Shown piece after piece: positions 9,804 through 17,502 of a stretch of 42,603 bases of DNA. Position numbers and translations under genes: made by a program. Position 1 is the stretch's first letter; each line of letters opens with the position of its first letter. The notes beneath the pieces were generated by a model. It was not told the origin of the DNA. It ran no database searches and saw only the letters and a program-made list of their open reading frames with translations. This stretch comes from Alphaproteobacteria bacterium. GTDB lineage: Bacteria > Pseudomonadota > Alphaproteobacteria > Micavibrionales > Micavibrionaceae. The stretch is taken from the NCBI GenBank assembly GCA_030426925.1, contig JAUHXT010000007.1:1-42603 (forward strand), in the 5' to 3' direction.

Positions 9804-9843
9804 ACGAGGGATATATCCTATATTATGAAAACTGTAAAGCTTT

Positions 9844-10911
9844 TTAGGGGAATTCGACTTCGCCGGGGGTTGGCTCGTAGAGCGGTTTTGAAGGCTCTTC
9901 CGGCGCTTCTTCGTAGGTCAACGGATGTTCGCGTTGCTCTTCACTTACCGGTTTGGTGTCATCGACGATGCCGTATTGGCGGTATAGATCATCGTAAAGT
10001 TCGGGGTTTGTTATTTCTTCCTTCAGCAGGACGATGCTGATGCGGCGGTTCTTTGCGTCTGCCGGATCTTCGGGAACCAGATGTTCGCGGTCGGCTTTCC
10101 CTACCACATTGTTCAGACGTTCGACCGGAATGCCGGATTCCAGCAGAACACGGCGGGAGGAGTTAGCGCGGTCTGCGGACAATTCCCAGTTGGTGTAGGA
10201 TGCTCCTTCACCATAGGGCACGCCATCCGTGTGGCCGCGAATGGAGATTTCGTTGGGCATGCTCACCACAATAGAAGCAATCTGTTGCATCAGGTTCTTT
10301 GTTTTTTCGTACATTTGGGCGCTGCCGCGGGCGAACATGGATTCATCGTCCTGATCGATTACCTGAATACGCAATCCTTCCGGGGTATTGTCGATCATAA
10401 TGTTGTCTGCCAGTTTTTGCAGTTCCGGATTGGCTTCGATCGCTTTTTCCAGTTGTTTCTTTGCCTCATCGAATTCTTTTTGTTCGGCTTCGCGCATTTG
10501 TTGCTTGATGGCCTCCACGACCTGTTCCTGGCCTTTTTCCCCCTTTACATCGGACTGGCCGGGATCACGGCCGGGGCGCAATGTAGGGTTGGTGATGTTT
10601 TGTGTGTTCATCGGTACTACCGGCGCCGTATCAGCTGTCATTGCACCTTCGGGGCTTGCCGTCAGGCCGCCAAGCAAACCGCCGGCTCCACTTTTTCCAT
10701 CGGAAATTTTGGGGTTGGGGTCGAAGTAGTCGGCGATTCCCTGTTTTTGTTCGGATGTGGTAACGTTCAAGAGCCAGAGGAGCAGGAAGAAGGCCATCAT
10801 CGCCGTCACGAAATCGGCATACGCAACTTTCCATGCGCCGCCGTGGTGGCCGCCGCCTTTTTTGATCTTTTTGACAATTATCGGCTGGAGTTCATCGTCC
10901 TTGTCAGACAC
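9844..10911 (-). CDS. motB: Flagellar motor stator protein MotB
   Basis: Stator subunit that conducts protons and anchors the motor to peptidoglycan. 355 residues. A short basic cytoplasmic tail is followed by one membrane helix (about 28-50) with the proton-binding aspartate D33 in AYADFVTAMM. After a plug/linker rich in charged residues, the OmpA-type peptidoglycan-binding domain (about 200-305) shows IRGHTDG and NRRISIVLL. The start is GTG (10909-10911) with an AAGGAAG Shine-Dalgarno on the minus strand at about 10918-10924. That site lies at the edge of palindromic element copy 2, which fills the gap to motA. motA is encoded immediately upstream, so they form a motA-motB operon. Confidence 0.95.
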   Translation of the reverse strand: MSDKDDELQPIIVKKIKKGGGHHGGAWKVAYADFVTAMMAFFLLLWLLNVTTSEQKQGIADYFDPNPKISDGKSGAGGLLGGLTASPEGAMTADTAPVVPMNTQNITNPTLRPGRDPGQSDVKGEKGQEQVVEAIKQQMREAEQKEFDEAKKQLEKAIEANPELQKLADNIMIDNTPEGLRIQVIDQDDESMFARGSAQMYEKTKNLMQQIASIVVSMPNEISIRGHTDGVPYGEGASYTNWELSADRANSSRRVLLESGIPVERLNNVVGKADREHLVPEDPADAKNRRISIVLLKEEITNPELYDDLYRQYGIVDDTKPVSEEQREHPLTYEEAPEEPSKPLYEPTPGEVEFP

Positions 10912-10916
10912 TGGCC

Positions 10917-11009
10917 GCTTCCTTTTGCTTTTTCACTGCGTTACTTCGCTCCTAAAGTAGGGTTTTCTACTTGTTGTCGCTTGTGCCTGGCGAAAAAGCA
11001 AAATCAAGC
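10917..11009 (+). repeat. Intergenic palindromic element, copy 2 (motA-motB gap)
   Basis: Perfect 12-bp terminal inverted repeat TTTTGCTTTTTC (10923-10934) and GAAAAAGCAAAA (10992-11003), extended after two mismatches by GCTT (10917-10920) and AAGC (11006-11009). The central hairpin is AAGTAG (10955-10960) and CTACTT (10967-10972) with a 6-nt loop. Shared blocks are TGCGTTACTTCGCTCCT and GTTGTCGCTTGTGCC. Copy 2 has the same plus-strand orientation as copies 1 and 3 although its flanking genes are on the minus strand. It therefore appears inverted relative to transcription. It ends about 15 nt from the motA stop and reaches the motB Shine-Dalgarno. Confidence 0.85.
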
Positions 11010-11024
11010 GACCATACTATCTCC

Positions 11025-11915
11025 TTAACCCGGAGCCGGAAGTTCGTTCAATTTTTCTTCCAGTTCGAGGAAGGTCGGCTGTACATCATGCGGCAGGAAC
11101 TTACGCGAGAATTCCACGGCAACCTGTGGTGCAGCGCCATTCAAAAAGGCGATCAGCCCGACTTTCATGGCTTTGTAATACATGACTTCGGTTTCGGCCT
11201 TTGCCGTCATTGCACCGGCGATAGGGGCAACCATACCGTAAGACAGCCACACGCCAAGGAACGTACCCACGAGCGCTCCCCCAATCATTTTACCCAGAAC
11301 TTCCGGCGGCTCACTGATCGAGGCCATGGTTTTAATAACCCCCAGCACCGCCGCAACGATACCAAGGGCAGGAATACCGTCTGCCATTGTCTGCACCGCG
11401 TGGCCGGGGTGGCCTTCGTGATGTTCGATGGTTTCAATTTCCTCATCCATCAGGGCTTCCATGTGGTGCGGGTTGTCATTCCCCAGTGAAATAATACGCA
11501 AATAATCACACAGGAAAACAAGCGCATGATGGTTATGTTTGAAGGACGGGAATTGTTCAAAGAGGGTGCTTTCCTCCGGGTTTTCAATATGTTGTTCGAG
11601 CGCCAGCCAGCCCTTTGTCCGCGCGAGTTTGAAGACGGTGAACAACATGGACAGCAATTCCATGTAATCGTCTTTCGAATAGGCGGACGGTTTTGCAAGC
11701 GCGCTGAAATATTTCAGAGTGCCTTTGATCGTATCGGTGGAGTTTGCGACCATAAAGGCAGACACGGCGCAGCCAAAAATAATCACAAATTCCCCCGGCA
11801 TTGCGGTCAGGATAATAGTGAACAGCTTCATGAAAGAGTTGAAATCGAAGTGCATGGCGATCAAAAGACCGCCGAATGTACAAACGAAAACTAATGCTAA
11901 TCCTGCAAATTTCAT
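11025..11915 (-). CDS. motA: Flagellar motor stator protein MotA
   Basis: Four-helix inner-membrane stator subunit that turns proton flow through MotAB into torque on FliG. 296 residues, the normal length of the MotA branch found in proteobacteria. Hydrophobic segments appear at the N-terminus (two), and at about 170-200 and 205-230. The cytoplasmic loop carries LARTKGWLALEQHIENP (about 97-113) with the conserved charged residues that contact FliG. The TM3-TM4 region has GIPALGIVAAVLGVIKTM and GALVGTFLGVWLSYG. Transcription should begin in the 125-bp gap upstream (11916-12040), where I could not pick a convincing promoter. motB follows. Confidence 0.95.
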   Translation of the reverse strand: MKFAGLALVFVCTFGGLLIAMHFDFNSFMKLFTIILTAMPGEFVIIFGCAVSAFMVANSTDTIKGTLKYFSALAKPSAYSKDDYMELLSMLFTVFKLARTKGWLALEQHIENPEESTLFEQFPSFKHNHHALVFLCDYLRIISLGNDNPHHMEALMDEEIETIEHHEGHPGHAVQTMADGIPALGIVAAVLGVIKTMASISEPPEVLGKMIGGALVGTFLGVWLSYGMVAPIAGAMTAKAETEVMYYKAMKVGLIAFLNGAAPQVAVEFSRKFLPHDVQPTFLELEEKLNELPAPG

Positions 11916-12040
11916 GGAACGCGCCTGAGAAAGAGATCCTGTCTTAATATTAATGCGTCAAGAGAACACGGTGCGAATTGAATCGCTATTACTTTTCAGT
12001 AGTCTAGCCGTTCAGAAAAAAAGCGGCAAGGAGAGAAAGA

Positions 12041-13117
12041 TTATAATTCCAAATGATCGGCAAGTTTATCGAGTGCAACCGCAGCATCAAGGGCGCAATA
12101 TGTCAGAATGAGGTCAGCCCCGGCGCGTTTAAAAGCCATGAGGTTTTCCAGCATGACATCATCATAATTTAACGCCCCGGCTTGTGCCGCATATTTCATC
12201 ATCGCGTATTCACCGCTGACCTGATACGCGGCGAGCGGCAGGTTTGTTTCATCACGCAGGCGGGCAAGGATATCAAGATATGCCAGGCCCGGTTTGACCA
12301 TCAGGATGTCGGCGCCTTCGATTTCATCCATTTCCGCTTCGCGTACCGCTTCGCGCAGGTTTGCGGGGTCCATCTGGTAGGTTTTGCGGTCGCCGTTGCC
12401 CATGCTGGCCCCTTTGCCAAGGGCGCACCCGGCTGCATCGCGGAAGGGGCCGTAAAAGGCGGAAGCGAATTTTGCTGCATAGGCCATGATCGGGATATGG
12501 GAAAAGCCGTTTTCGTCGAGTGCGGCGCGAATGGCGGCAACTTGTCCGTCCATCATGCCGGAGGGGGCGATCATGTCTGCACCTGCTTCTGCGGCTATCA
12601 CGGACTGGATGGCAATATTTTCAATGGTTCGGTCGTTATCGACATCGTGGTTATGGTCCAGCACGCCGCAGTGACCATGGTCGGTGTATTCACAAAAACA
12701 CACATCGGCAATGACCAGTGTGTCAGGAGACGCGTTTTTGGCTTCGGCAATCATACGGGCGAGCAGTCCGCCGGAATGCATGCTGTCTGACCCACTATGG
12801 TCTTTGTTATGAGAAATTCCGAAGAGGATGACGGCCTTCACCTTATGCTTCGCCACGTCCTTTACCGCCAGCGGCAGGGTGGCTTCGGTCTCCCGGAAAA
12901 TGCCGGGCATGGAGCCGATGGGGGAGCGCTCAGCTGCCTGTTCCTCAACAAAGATGGGGTAAATGAAGTCATCCACCGTGACCCTGTTTTCGCGCATCAG
13001 GGCACGCAGATTTTCGGTGCGGCGCAGGCGGCGCAGACGCGTATCGGGTTTCGGGACATCGGGACGGAATGCGTTCAGGCCCGATTTCAGTATTTCCAGC
13101 TGGCTTTTCGGTTTCAT
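12041..13117 (-). CDS. hemB: Delta-aminolevulinic acid dehydratase (porphobilinogen synthase)
   Basis: Condenses two 5-aminolevulinate molecules to porphobilinogen in haem synthesis. 358 residues. Zinc-type active-site cysteines are present: C140, C142 and C150 in DVCFCEYTDHGHCG. The Schiff-base lysines are K216 (MAYAAKFAS) and K275 (ILMVKPG). The presence of the cysteine triad indicates a zinc enzyme rather than the Mg-dependent type seen in some other proteobacteria. It is divergent from the LdtR-type regulator gene with 120 bp between the starts and precedes motA on the same strand with a 125-bp gap. Confidence 0.96.
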   Translation of the reverse strand: MKPKSQLEILKSGLNAFRPDVPKPDTRLRRLRRTENLRALMRENRVTVDDFIYPIFVEEQAAERSPIGSMPGIFRETEATLPLAVKDVAKHKVKAVILFGISHNKDHSGSDSMHSGGLLARMIAEAKNASPDTLVIADVCFCEYTDHGHCGVLDHNHDVDNDRTIENIAIQSVIAAEAGADMIAPSGMMDGQVAAIRAALDENGFSHIPIMAYAAKFASAFYGPFRDAAGCALGKGASMGNGDRKTYQMDPANLREAVREAEMDEIEGADILMVKPGLAYLDILARLRDETNLPLAAYQVSGEYAMMKYAAQAGALNYDDVMLENLMAFKRAGADLILTYCALDAAVALDKLADHLEL

Positions 13118-13237
13118 GGTTTTGGAGTTTTAAGCCATCAGGCGCAGCTTGTCGAGAGCCATAAAGTAAGCCCTTTACAATTATGAATGAAACGTCCAAT
13201 CTGGAAATTATTTTGAATCACCAGGAGCTAGAGTTTC

Positions 13238-13726
13238 GTGACCACACCGTATTTTGATGCCATTCAGCTGATTGAACGCCTGCACAGGTATTTCCTCGAT
13301 GTCGTTAAGGTTGAACTGGACCGAAAGGGTATTCAGGACATTAACAACGTTCAGAGCATGATCCTTTATAATATTGGACATGATGAAATGACGGTGGGTG
13401 AACTGACCTTGCGTGGCTATTACCTTGGCTCCAACGTATCCTATAACGTCAAGAAGATGGCGGAAAACGGATATATCGAGCAGGAGCGTTCAGTCCATGA
13501 TAAGCGCTCTATTCGTGTGAAACTGTCCGATAAGGGCAAAGATCTCTATAAAATGCTGTCCGATATGTTTACGCGGCACGAAGCGTCTATCCAGGGAACA
13601 GAGCTAACCGATGAGCGTATTACCGAATGTATCAAAACCATGAATATGTTCGAGCGTTTCTGGTCATCCCAAAGCCAGTTTACGGGCCTTGCGTCCATTG
13701 AAGACGACAGCGGTTCAAACCTTTAA
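13238..13726 (+). CDS. ldtR: MarR-family winged-helix regulator, LdtR type
   Basis: 162-residue DNA-binding regulator. The winged helix-turn-helix lies at about 40-100: MTVGELTLRGYYLGSNVSYN (recognition helix region) and the wing ERSVHDKRSIRVKL. From memory the N-terminal block FDAIQLIERLHRYFLDVVKV is close to LdtR of Liberibacter and Rhizobiales. There LdtR is reported to control an L,D-transpeptidase gene and stress or motility genes. The start is GTG (13238), set by an AGGAG at 13223-13227 with about 10-nt spacing. The DUF6898-like gene follows after 12 bp. The L,D-transpeptidase at 1266-3038 is an obvious candidate target, but no operator was identified. Confidence 0.82.
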   Translation: MTTPYFDAIQLIERLHRYFLDVVKVELDRKGIQDINNVQSMILYNIGHDEMTVGELTLRGYYLGSNVSYNVKKMAENGYIEQERSVHDKRSIRVKLSDKGKDLYKMLSDMFTRHEASIQGTELTDERITECIKTMNMFERFWSSQSQFTGLASIEDDSGSNL

Positions 13727-13738
13727 ATCTAAATCCAT

Positions 13739-13936
13739 ATGCGTGAGTTGCTAGACGGCCGGGAAGTGATTATCGAATTCCGCCCGGTCGGGAATGTTAT
13801 GCGCGTGGCGGCCATGGATGCCCGTACCCTCACCGAAGTGAGTATCCAGGGGCCGGTCGGGACGCCCGAAGAAATCCTGAAACGTAATGCCATTAAGCGT
13901 CTTGAATATGTATTACGCAAAAAAGGATTGATCTGA
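13739..13936 (+). CDS. Small conserved protein, DUF6898-like
   Basis: 65 residues with no membrane segment or signal peptide. The pattern is a short beta-rich part (EVIIEFRPVGNVMRVAAMD), then TEVSIQGPVGTP and a helical end KRNAIKRLEYVLRKKG. I recall similar proteins beside the MarR regulator and rpiB/glyA in Rhodospirillales, annotated as DUF6898; that assignment is from memory and moderately certain. Function is unknown. It sits 12 bp after ldtR, so probably in its operon. Its TGA (13934-13936) overlaps the outer arm of palindromic element copy 3. Confidence 0.7.
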   Translation: MRELLDGREVIIEFRPVGNVMRVAAMDARTLTEVSIQGPVGTPEEILKRNAIKRLEYVLRKKGLI

Positions 13937-14034
13937 TTGCTGCCTTTCTCTTTTTCAATGCGTTGCCGCGCTTCTAAAATAGGTCACTATTCGTTGTCGC
14001 TTGCGCCTGTTGAAAAAGAGAAATCCATGCAATC
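13935..14034 (+). repeat. Intergenic palindromic element, copy 3
   Basis: Perfect 14-bp inverted repeat TTTCTCTTTTTCAA (13945-13958) and TTGAAAAAGAGAAA (14010-14023). An outer 6-bp repeat is GATTGC (13935-13940) and GCAATC (14029-14034). The central hairpin is AATAG (13978-13982) and CTATT (13987-13991) with a 4-nt loop. Shared blocks TGCGTTGCCGCGCTTCT and GTTGTCGCTTGCGCC match copies 1 and 2 with a few changes. It lies between the DUF6898-like gene and rpiB, both plus strand. Confidence 0.85.
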
Positions 14035-14058
14035 ATGGGGTATTTCGGTAAAAAATAT

Positions 14059-14088
14059 TTGATAGTTTGGCGGAATCTGCCCTATATA
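14059..14088 (+). promoter_or_regulatory. Possible sigma-70 promoter before rpiB
   Basis: TTGATA (14059-14064), an 18-nt spacer and TATATA (14083-14088) resemble a housekeeping promoter. The start point would fall at about 14095, almost on the rpiB ATG (14094). The transcript would then be leaderless or nearly so, unless rpiB uses the TTG at 14067. Sequence match only. Confidence 0.35.
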
Positions 14089-14093
14089 AGGGC

Positions 14094-14546
14094 ATGACGA
14101 TCAAAGTAGCGATTGCAGGCGACCATGGCGGGTTTGCGCTGAAGACCCAGATCCAGAACGATTACAAAGGCAGTGATGTCGAGTGGATTGACCTCGGCAC
14201 CAATTCCGAGGAGTCTGTCGACTATCCTGATTACGGCTATAAGCTGGCCGATTTCGTGGCATCCGGGCAGGCCGATTTCGGTGTGGCGATTTGCGGGTCC
14301 GGTATCGGTATTTCTATGGCGCTGAACCGTCATCCGGAGATCAGGGCGGCCGTGTGCGCCAACACGACGATGGCGCGGCTGACGCGCATTGATAATAACG
14401 CGAATGTTTTGTGCCTTGGTGCGCGGACAACGGGAAGCCTTGTCGCGCTGGATTGTGTGCATACATTCCTGACAACAGATTTTGAAGCGGGGGGCCGACA
14501 CGAGCGCCGCGTGGGTAAACTCAACAAGGCGATAGAAAGGGCATAA
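14094..14546 (+). CDS. rpiB: Ribose-5-phosphate isomerase B
   Basis: Interconverts ribose 5-phosphate and ribulose 5-phosphate. 150 residues, the normal RpiB length from ATG 14094; an upstream in-frame TTG (14067) would add nine residues without family support. The phosphate/substrate motifs GDHGG (9-13) and CGSGIGISMALN with the catalytic Cys67 are present, as are GTNSEESVDYPDY and RIDNNANVLCLGART. AAGGG lies only a few bases before the ATG, closer than usual. glyA begins 3 nt after the stop, and this rpiB-glyA-nrdR order is common in alphaproteobacteria. Confidence 0.93.
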   Translation: MTIKVAIAGDHGGFALKTQIQNDYKGSDVEWIDLGTNSEESVDYPDYGYKLADFVASGQADFGVAICGSGIGISMALNRHPEIRAAVCANTTMARLTRIDNNANVLCLGARTTGSLVALDCVHTFLTTDFEAGGRHERRVGKLNKAIERA

Positions 14547-14549
14547 ATA

Positions 14550-15863
14550 ATGAGCAATGCAGCAGAGGCGATGATGATTGATACAGGTTTTTATGACGCG
14601 GACGTGAAGGATTTTGACCCGGAACTGGCTGCCATTCTGGAACGCGAGCTGGAGCGCCAGCAAAACCAGATCGAGCTGATTGCGTCTGAAAACATTACGT
14701 CACGCGCAGTGATGCAGGCGCAGGGGTCTGTGTTGACCAACAAATATGCGGAAGGATACCCCGGCAAGCGGTATTATCAGGGATGCAAGTTTATCGACGA
14801 ATCCGAAAGCCTGGCGATTGAGCGCCTGAAAAAACTGTTTGGTGTGAAATATGCCAACGTGCAGCCGCATTGCGGCGCAAGTGCGAACCAGGCAGTGTTT
14901 TTTGCATGCTTGGAGCCGGGCGATACTTTTATGGGTATGGCCCTTGATTCCGGCGGACATCTGACGCATGGCGCGAAACCTAACCAGTCCGGCAAATGGT
15001 TCAACGCGGTGCAATTCGGTGTCAAGGAGGAAGACGGTCTTATTGATTATGACGAGGTTGAGAAGCTGGCGCTGGAACATAAGCCGAAACTGATTCTGGC
15101 CGGATTTACCTGTTATCCGCGCATCATCGACTGGAAACGTTTCCGTGAGATCGCCGACAAGGTTGGAGCGGTGCTAATGACCGATATCGCGCATTATGCC
15201 GGAATTATTGCGGGCGGTGCTTATCCGTCCCCCGTCGGGTATGCGGACGTGATTACAACGACGACGCATAAATCCCTTCGTGGCCCGCGCGGCGGGGTCA
15301 TCATGACCAACGATGAAGAGATGGCGAAGAAGATAGATAAAGCAGTGTTCCCCGGCCTTCAGGGCGGTCCGCTGGAGCATGTGATTGCAGGCAAGGCGGT
15401 GGCCTTTGGCGATGCGCTGAAGCCTGAATTCAAGTCATACGCGAAGGCCGTTGTTGAAAACGCGAAAGTCTTTGCCGAAGCGTTGAAAGAAGGCGGTGTT
15501 GACCTGGTATCCGGCGGCACAGACAGCCATGTGATCTTTGTTGACCTGCGCCCGAAAAGTTTGACGGGTAAGGTTGCCGACTTATCGCTCGAAAATGCGG
15601 GACTTACCTGTAACAAGAATTCGGTTCCGTTTGACCCGGAAGGACCGTTCACGACATCCGGCCTGCGGTTCGGGACACCGGCGGGTACAACGCGCGGGTT
15701 TGGACCGGCGGAATGGCGCGAAATCGCGTCACTGATTATCGAAGTTCTTGACGGGCTGGTTGCTAACGGACCGGAAGGAAACGCCGCCGTAGAGAAAGCC
15801 GTGAAAGAAAAGGTGAAGGCGCTGTGTTCGCGCTTCCCGATTTATGACCGTGCGTATGGATAG
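14550..15863 (+). CDS. glyA: Serine hydroxymethyltransferase
   Basis: PLP enzyme converting serine and tetrahydrofolate to glycine and methylene-THF, the main source of one-carbon units. 437 residues. Family blocks include [50 protein letters not shown] and the PLP-lysine motif [14 protein letters not shown] with K241. The C-terminal [12 protein letters not shown] is also present. It links functionally to the folate genes folK-folP in the same window. It starts 3 nt after rpiB and is followed 8 nt later by nrdR. Confidence 0.97.
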   Translation: MSNAAEAMMIDTGFYDADVKDFDPELAAILERELERQQNQIELIASENITSRAVMQAQGSVLTNKYAEGYPGKRYYQGCKFIDESESLAIERLKKLFGVKYANVQPHCGASANQAVFFACLEPGDTFMGMALDSGGHLTHGAKPNQSGKWFNAVQFGVKEEDGLIDYDEVEKLALEHKPKLILAGFTCYPRIIDWKRFREIADKVGAVLMTDIAHYAGIIAGGAYPSPVGYADVITTTTHKSLRGPRGGVIMTNDEEMAKKIDKAVFPGLQGGPLEHVIAGKAVAFGDALKPEFKSYAKAVVENAKVFAEALKEGGVDLVSGGTDSHVIFVDLRPKSLTGKVADLSLENAGLTCNKNSVPFDPEGPFTTSGLRFGTPAGTTRGFGPAEWREIASLIIEVLDGLVANGPEGNAAVEKAVKEKVKALCSRFPIYDRAYG

Positions 15864-15871
15864 GACATAAA

Positions 15872-16357
15872 ATGCGTTGCCCGTTTTGTGGAAATGAAGA
15901 CAGCCAGGTGAAGGACTCGCGTCCAACCGATGATTATTCGGCCATCCGCCGCAGGCGTGCTTGTCCGGGATGCGGCGGGCGGTTCACGACGTTTGAACGC
16001 ATACAGCTGCGCGATATTACGGTGTTGAAATCAGGCGCGAAGCGCGAGCCGTTCGAGCGTGAAAAAATCGCGCGGTCGATGCAGATCGCCCTTAGCAAGC
16101 GTCCGGTCGACAGCGACCAGATCGACAAGGCAGTCAGCGGTATCGTGCGCCAGTTGGAAAGCCTGGGCGACCAGGAAATACCGGCGAGCAAAATCGGGTC
16201 ACTGGTCATGAATGCGCTGATCGAACTGGATATCGTCGGGTATATCCGTTACGCCTCTGTTTACAAAGACTTCCGCAAGCCGGAAGATTTCAACGCGTTT
16301 GTCGAAGAACTGAAATCGCTTCACCCCGGTAAGCAGCCCAAGATCGCAGCGGAATAG
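15872..16357 (+). CDS. nrdR: Transcriptional repressor NrdR
   Basis: Zinc-ribbon/ATP-cone repressor of ribonucleotide reductase genes. 161 residues. The zinc ribbon has C3, C6, C31 and C34 (MRCPFCG and [12 protein letters not shown]); the ATP cone covers about 46-136 with [15 protein letters not shown] at its start. No nrd genes or paired NrdR boxes were noticed here. glyA-nrdR-ribD adjacency is widespread in alphaproteobacteria, so position supports the call. ribD starts 38 bp downstream. Confidence 0.96.
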   Translation: MRCPFCGNEDSQVKDSRPTDDYSAIRRRRACPGCGGRFTTFERIQLRDITVLKSGAKREPFEREKIARSMQIALSKRPVDSDQIDKAVSGIVRQLESLGDQEIPASKIGSLVMNALIELDIVGYIRYASVYKDFRKPEDFNAFVEELKSLHPGKQPKIAAE

Positions 16358-16395
16358 CTGGACTTTTCCCATAGAAGACCGTATGTCCGTTATCC

Positions 16396-17499
16396 ATGAC
16401 CCTATGGATGCCGGACGATATCTATTTTATGCGTAACGCGCTGTATCTGGCGCGCACAGGCCTTGCGCGCACAGGCCCGAACCCGTCTGTGGGGTGTGTC
16501 ATCGTCAAAGGTGGGCGCGTTATCGCGCGGGCAAGGACAGCGGATGGCGGACGTCCGCATGCGGAGACGCAGGCGCTGGCCATAGCCGGAGAGCGCGCAG
16601 AAGGTTCCACTATTTATGTGACGTTAGAGCCGTGCAGCCATCACGGACAAACGCCACCCTGTGTGAAGGCCGTGATTGCGGCAAAACCGGCACGCGTGGT
16701 GATTGGCATGAGCGATCCTGATACGCGTGTCAGCGGCCGGGGTATACAGGCGTTGCGGGACGCTGGTATTGAAGTCGTTTGCGGCGTTCTGGAGGACGAA
16801 GTACGCGAGGTTCTGGCCGGATATATCATGTACCGGACCGAAAACCGGCCGTTTGTGACGTTGAAAATTGCGTCAACCATGGACGGAAAGATCGCAACGG
16901 CGAGCGGTGAATCGCAGTGGATTACGGGTGAACTTGCGCGCCGGTACGGTCACCTGGAACGTAGCCGGCACGATATGATTGCCGTTGGCATTGGAACGGT
17001 TCTCGGGGACAATCCGAGGCTCAGCGCACGCATCGAAGGAGTTCAAAACGACCCTGTTCGGCTTGTATTTGATGCGGAATTGCTAATTCCGCAGGATTCT
17101 GAACTTGTTTTGAGTGCGGATCAGACACCAACATGGGTTGTCTGCGGTGACGATGTTGATAGCGAAAAGGCGGAATGGCTATTATCCACATCTGTTGATA
17201 TCCTGAAATACCCCTTGAATGACAAAGGTATCGTAGCGTTATCCACATTGCTTCCGGAGCTGGTGCAGCGTGGCATACAGACAATGATGGTGGAGGGTGG
17301 CAGGTTGTTGATAACCGAGTTCCTGAAAGCCGGAATCTGTGACCGGATTTTATGGTTCCGTGCCCCCTGTATCATAGGAGATACGGGCTTTTCCGGGGTG
17401 GCAGACCTGGAGGTGGAAAGGCTTGTGGATAAGATGGATTTTGTCCACAATGAACGCCGAAAGCTGGGCAACGATATTCTGGACGTTTATACGAGATAA
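16396..17499 (+). CDS. ribD: Bifunctional riboflavin biosynthesis deaminase/reductase
   Basis: Performs two steps: deamination of the diaminopyrimidine intermediate and NADPH reduction of its ribosyl side chain. The N-terminal deaminase has the zinc motif H55-A-E57 and PCSHHGQTPPC with C80 and C89. The C-terminal reductase (about 150-365) has TLKIASTMDGKIATASGESQWI and MMVEGGRLL. 367 residues, normal length. The ATG at 16396 or that at 16408 could be used. The reductase part contains an unusual cluster of DnaA-box-like 9-mers between 17182 and 17449. ribE follows 3 nt after the stop. Confidence 0.95.
   Translation: MTLWMPDDIYFMRNALYLARTGLARTGPNPSVGCVIVKGGRVIARARTADGGRPHAETQALAIAGERAEGSTIYVTLEPCSHHGQTPPCVKAVIAAKPARVVIGMSDPDTRVSGRGIQALRDAGIEVVCGVLEDEVREVLAGYIMYRTENRPFVTLKIASTMDGKIATASGESQWITGELARRYGHLERSRHDMIAVGIGTVLGDNPRLSARIEGVQNDPVRLVFDAELLIPQDSELVLSADQTPTWVVCGDDVDSEKAEWLLSTSVDILKYPLNDKGIVALSTLLPELVQRGIQTMMVEGGRLLITEFLKAGICDRILWFRAPCIIGDTGFSGVADLEVERLVDKMDFVHNERRKLGNDILDVYTR
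17182..17449 (+). other. Cluster of DnaA-box-like 9-mers within ribD
   Basis: TTATCCACA occurs at 17182-17190 and 17239-17247, its reverse complement TGTGGATAA at 17424-17432, and the one-mismatch variant TTGTCCACA at 17441-17449. Other perfect boxes in the window are at 5879-5887 (minus) and 20014-20022 (plus). They lie in coding sequence; DnaA binding is untested. Confidence 0.3.
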
Positions 17500-17502
17500 A
17501 AT

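Noticed and set aside
9825-10040. 71-codon frame on the plus strand after the P-loop gene
   Set aside because: It overlaps the motB 3' end in antisense, is Arg-rich and has no ribosome binding site.
10081-11028. Long open frame of 315 codons on the plus strand opposite motB
   Set aside because: It is antisense to a clear motB, has no ribosome binding site or family look, and its low-complexity Phe-rich sequence is typical of a shadow frame.
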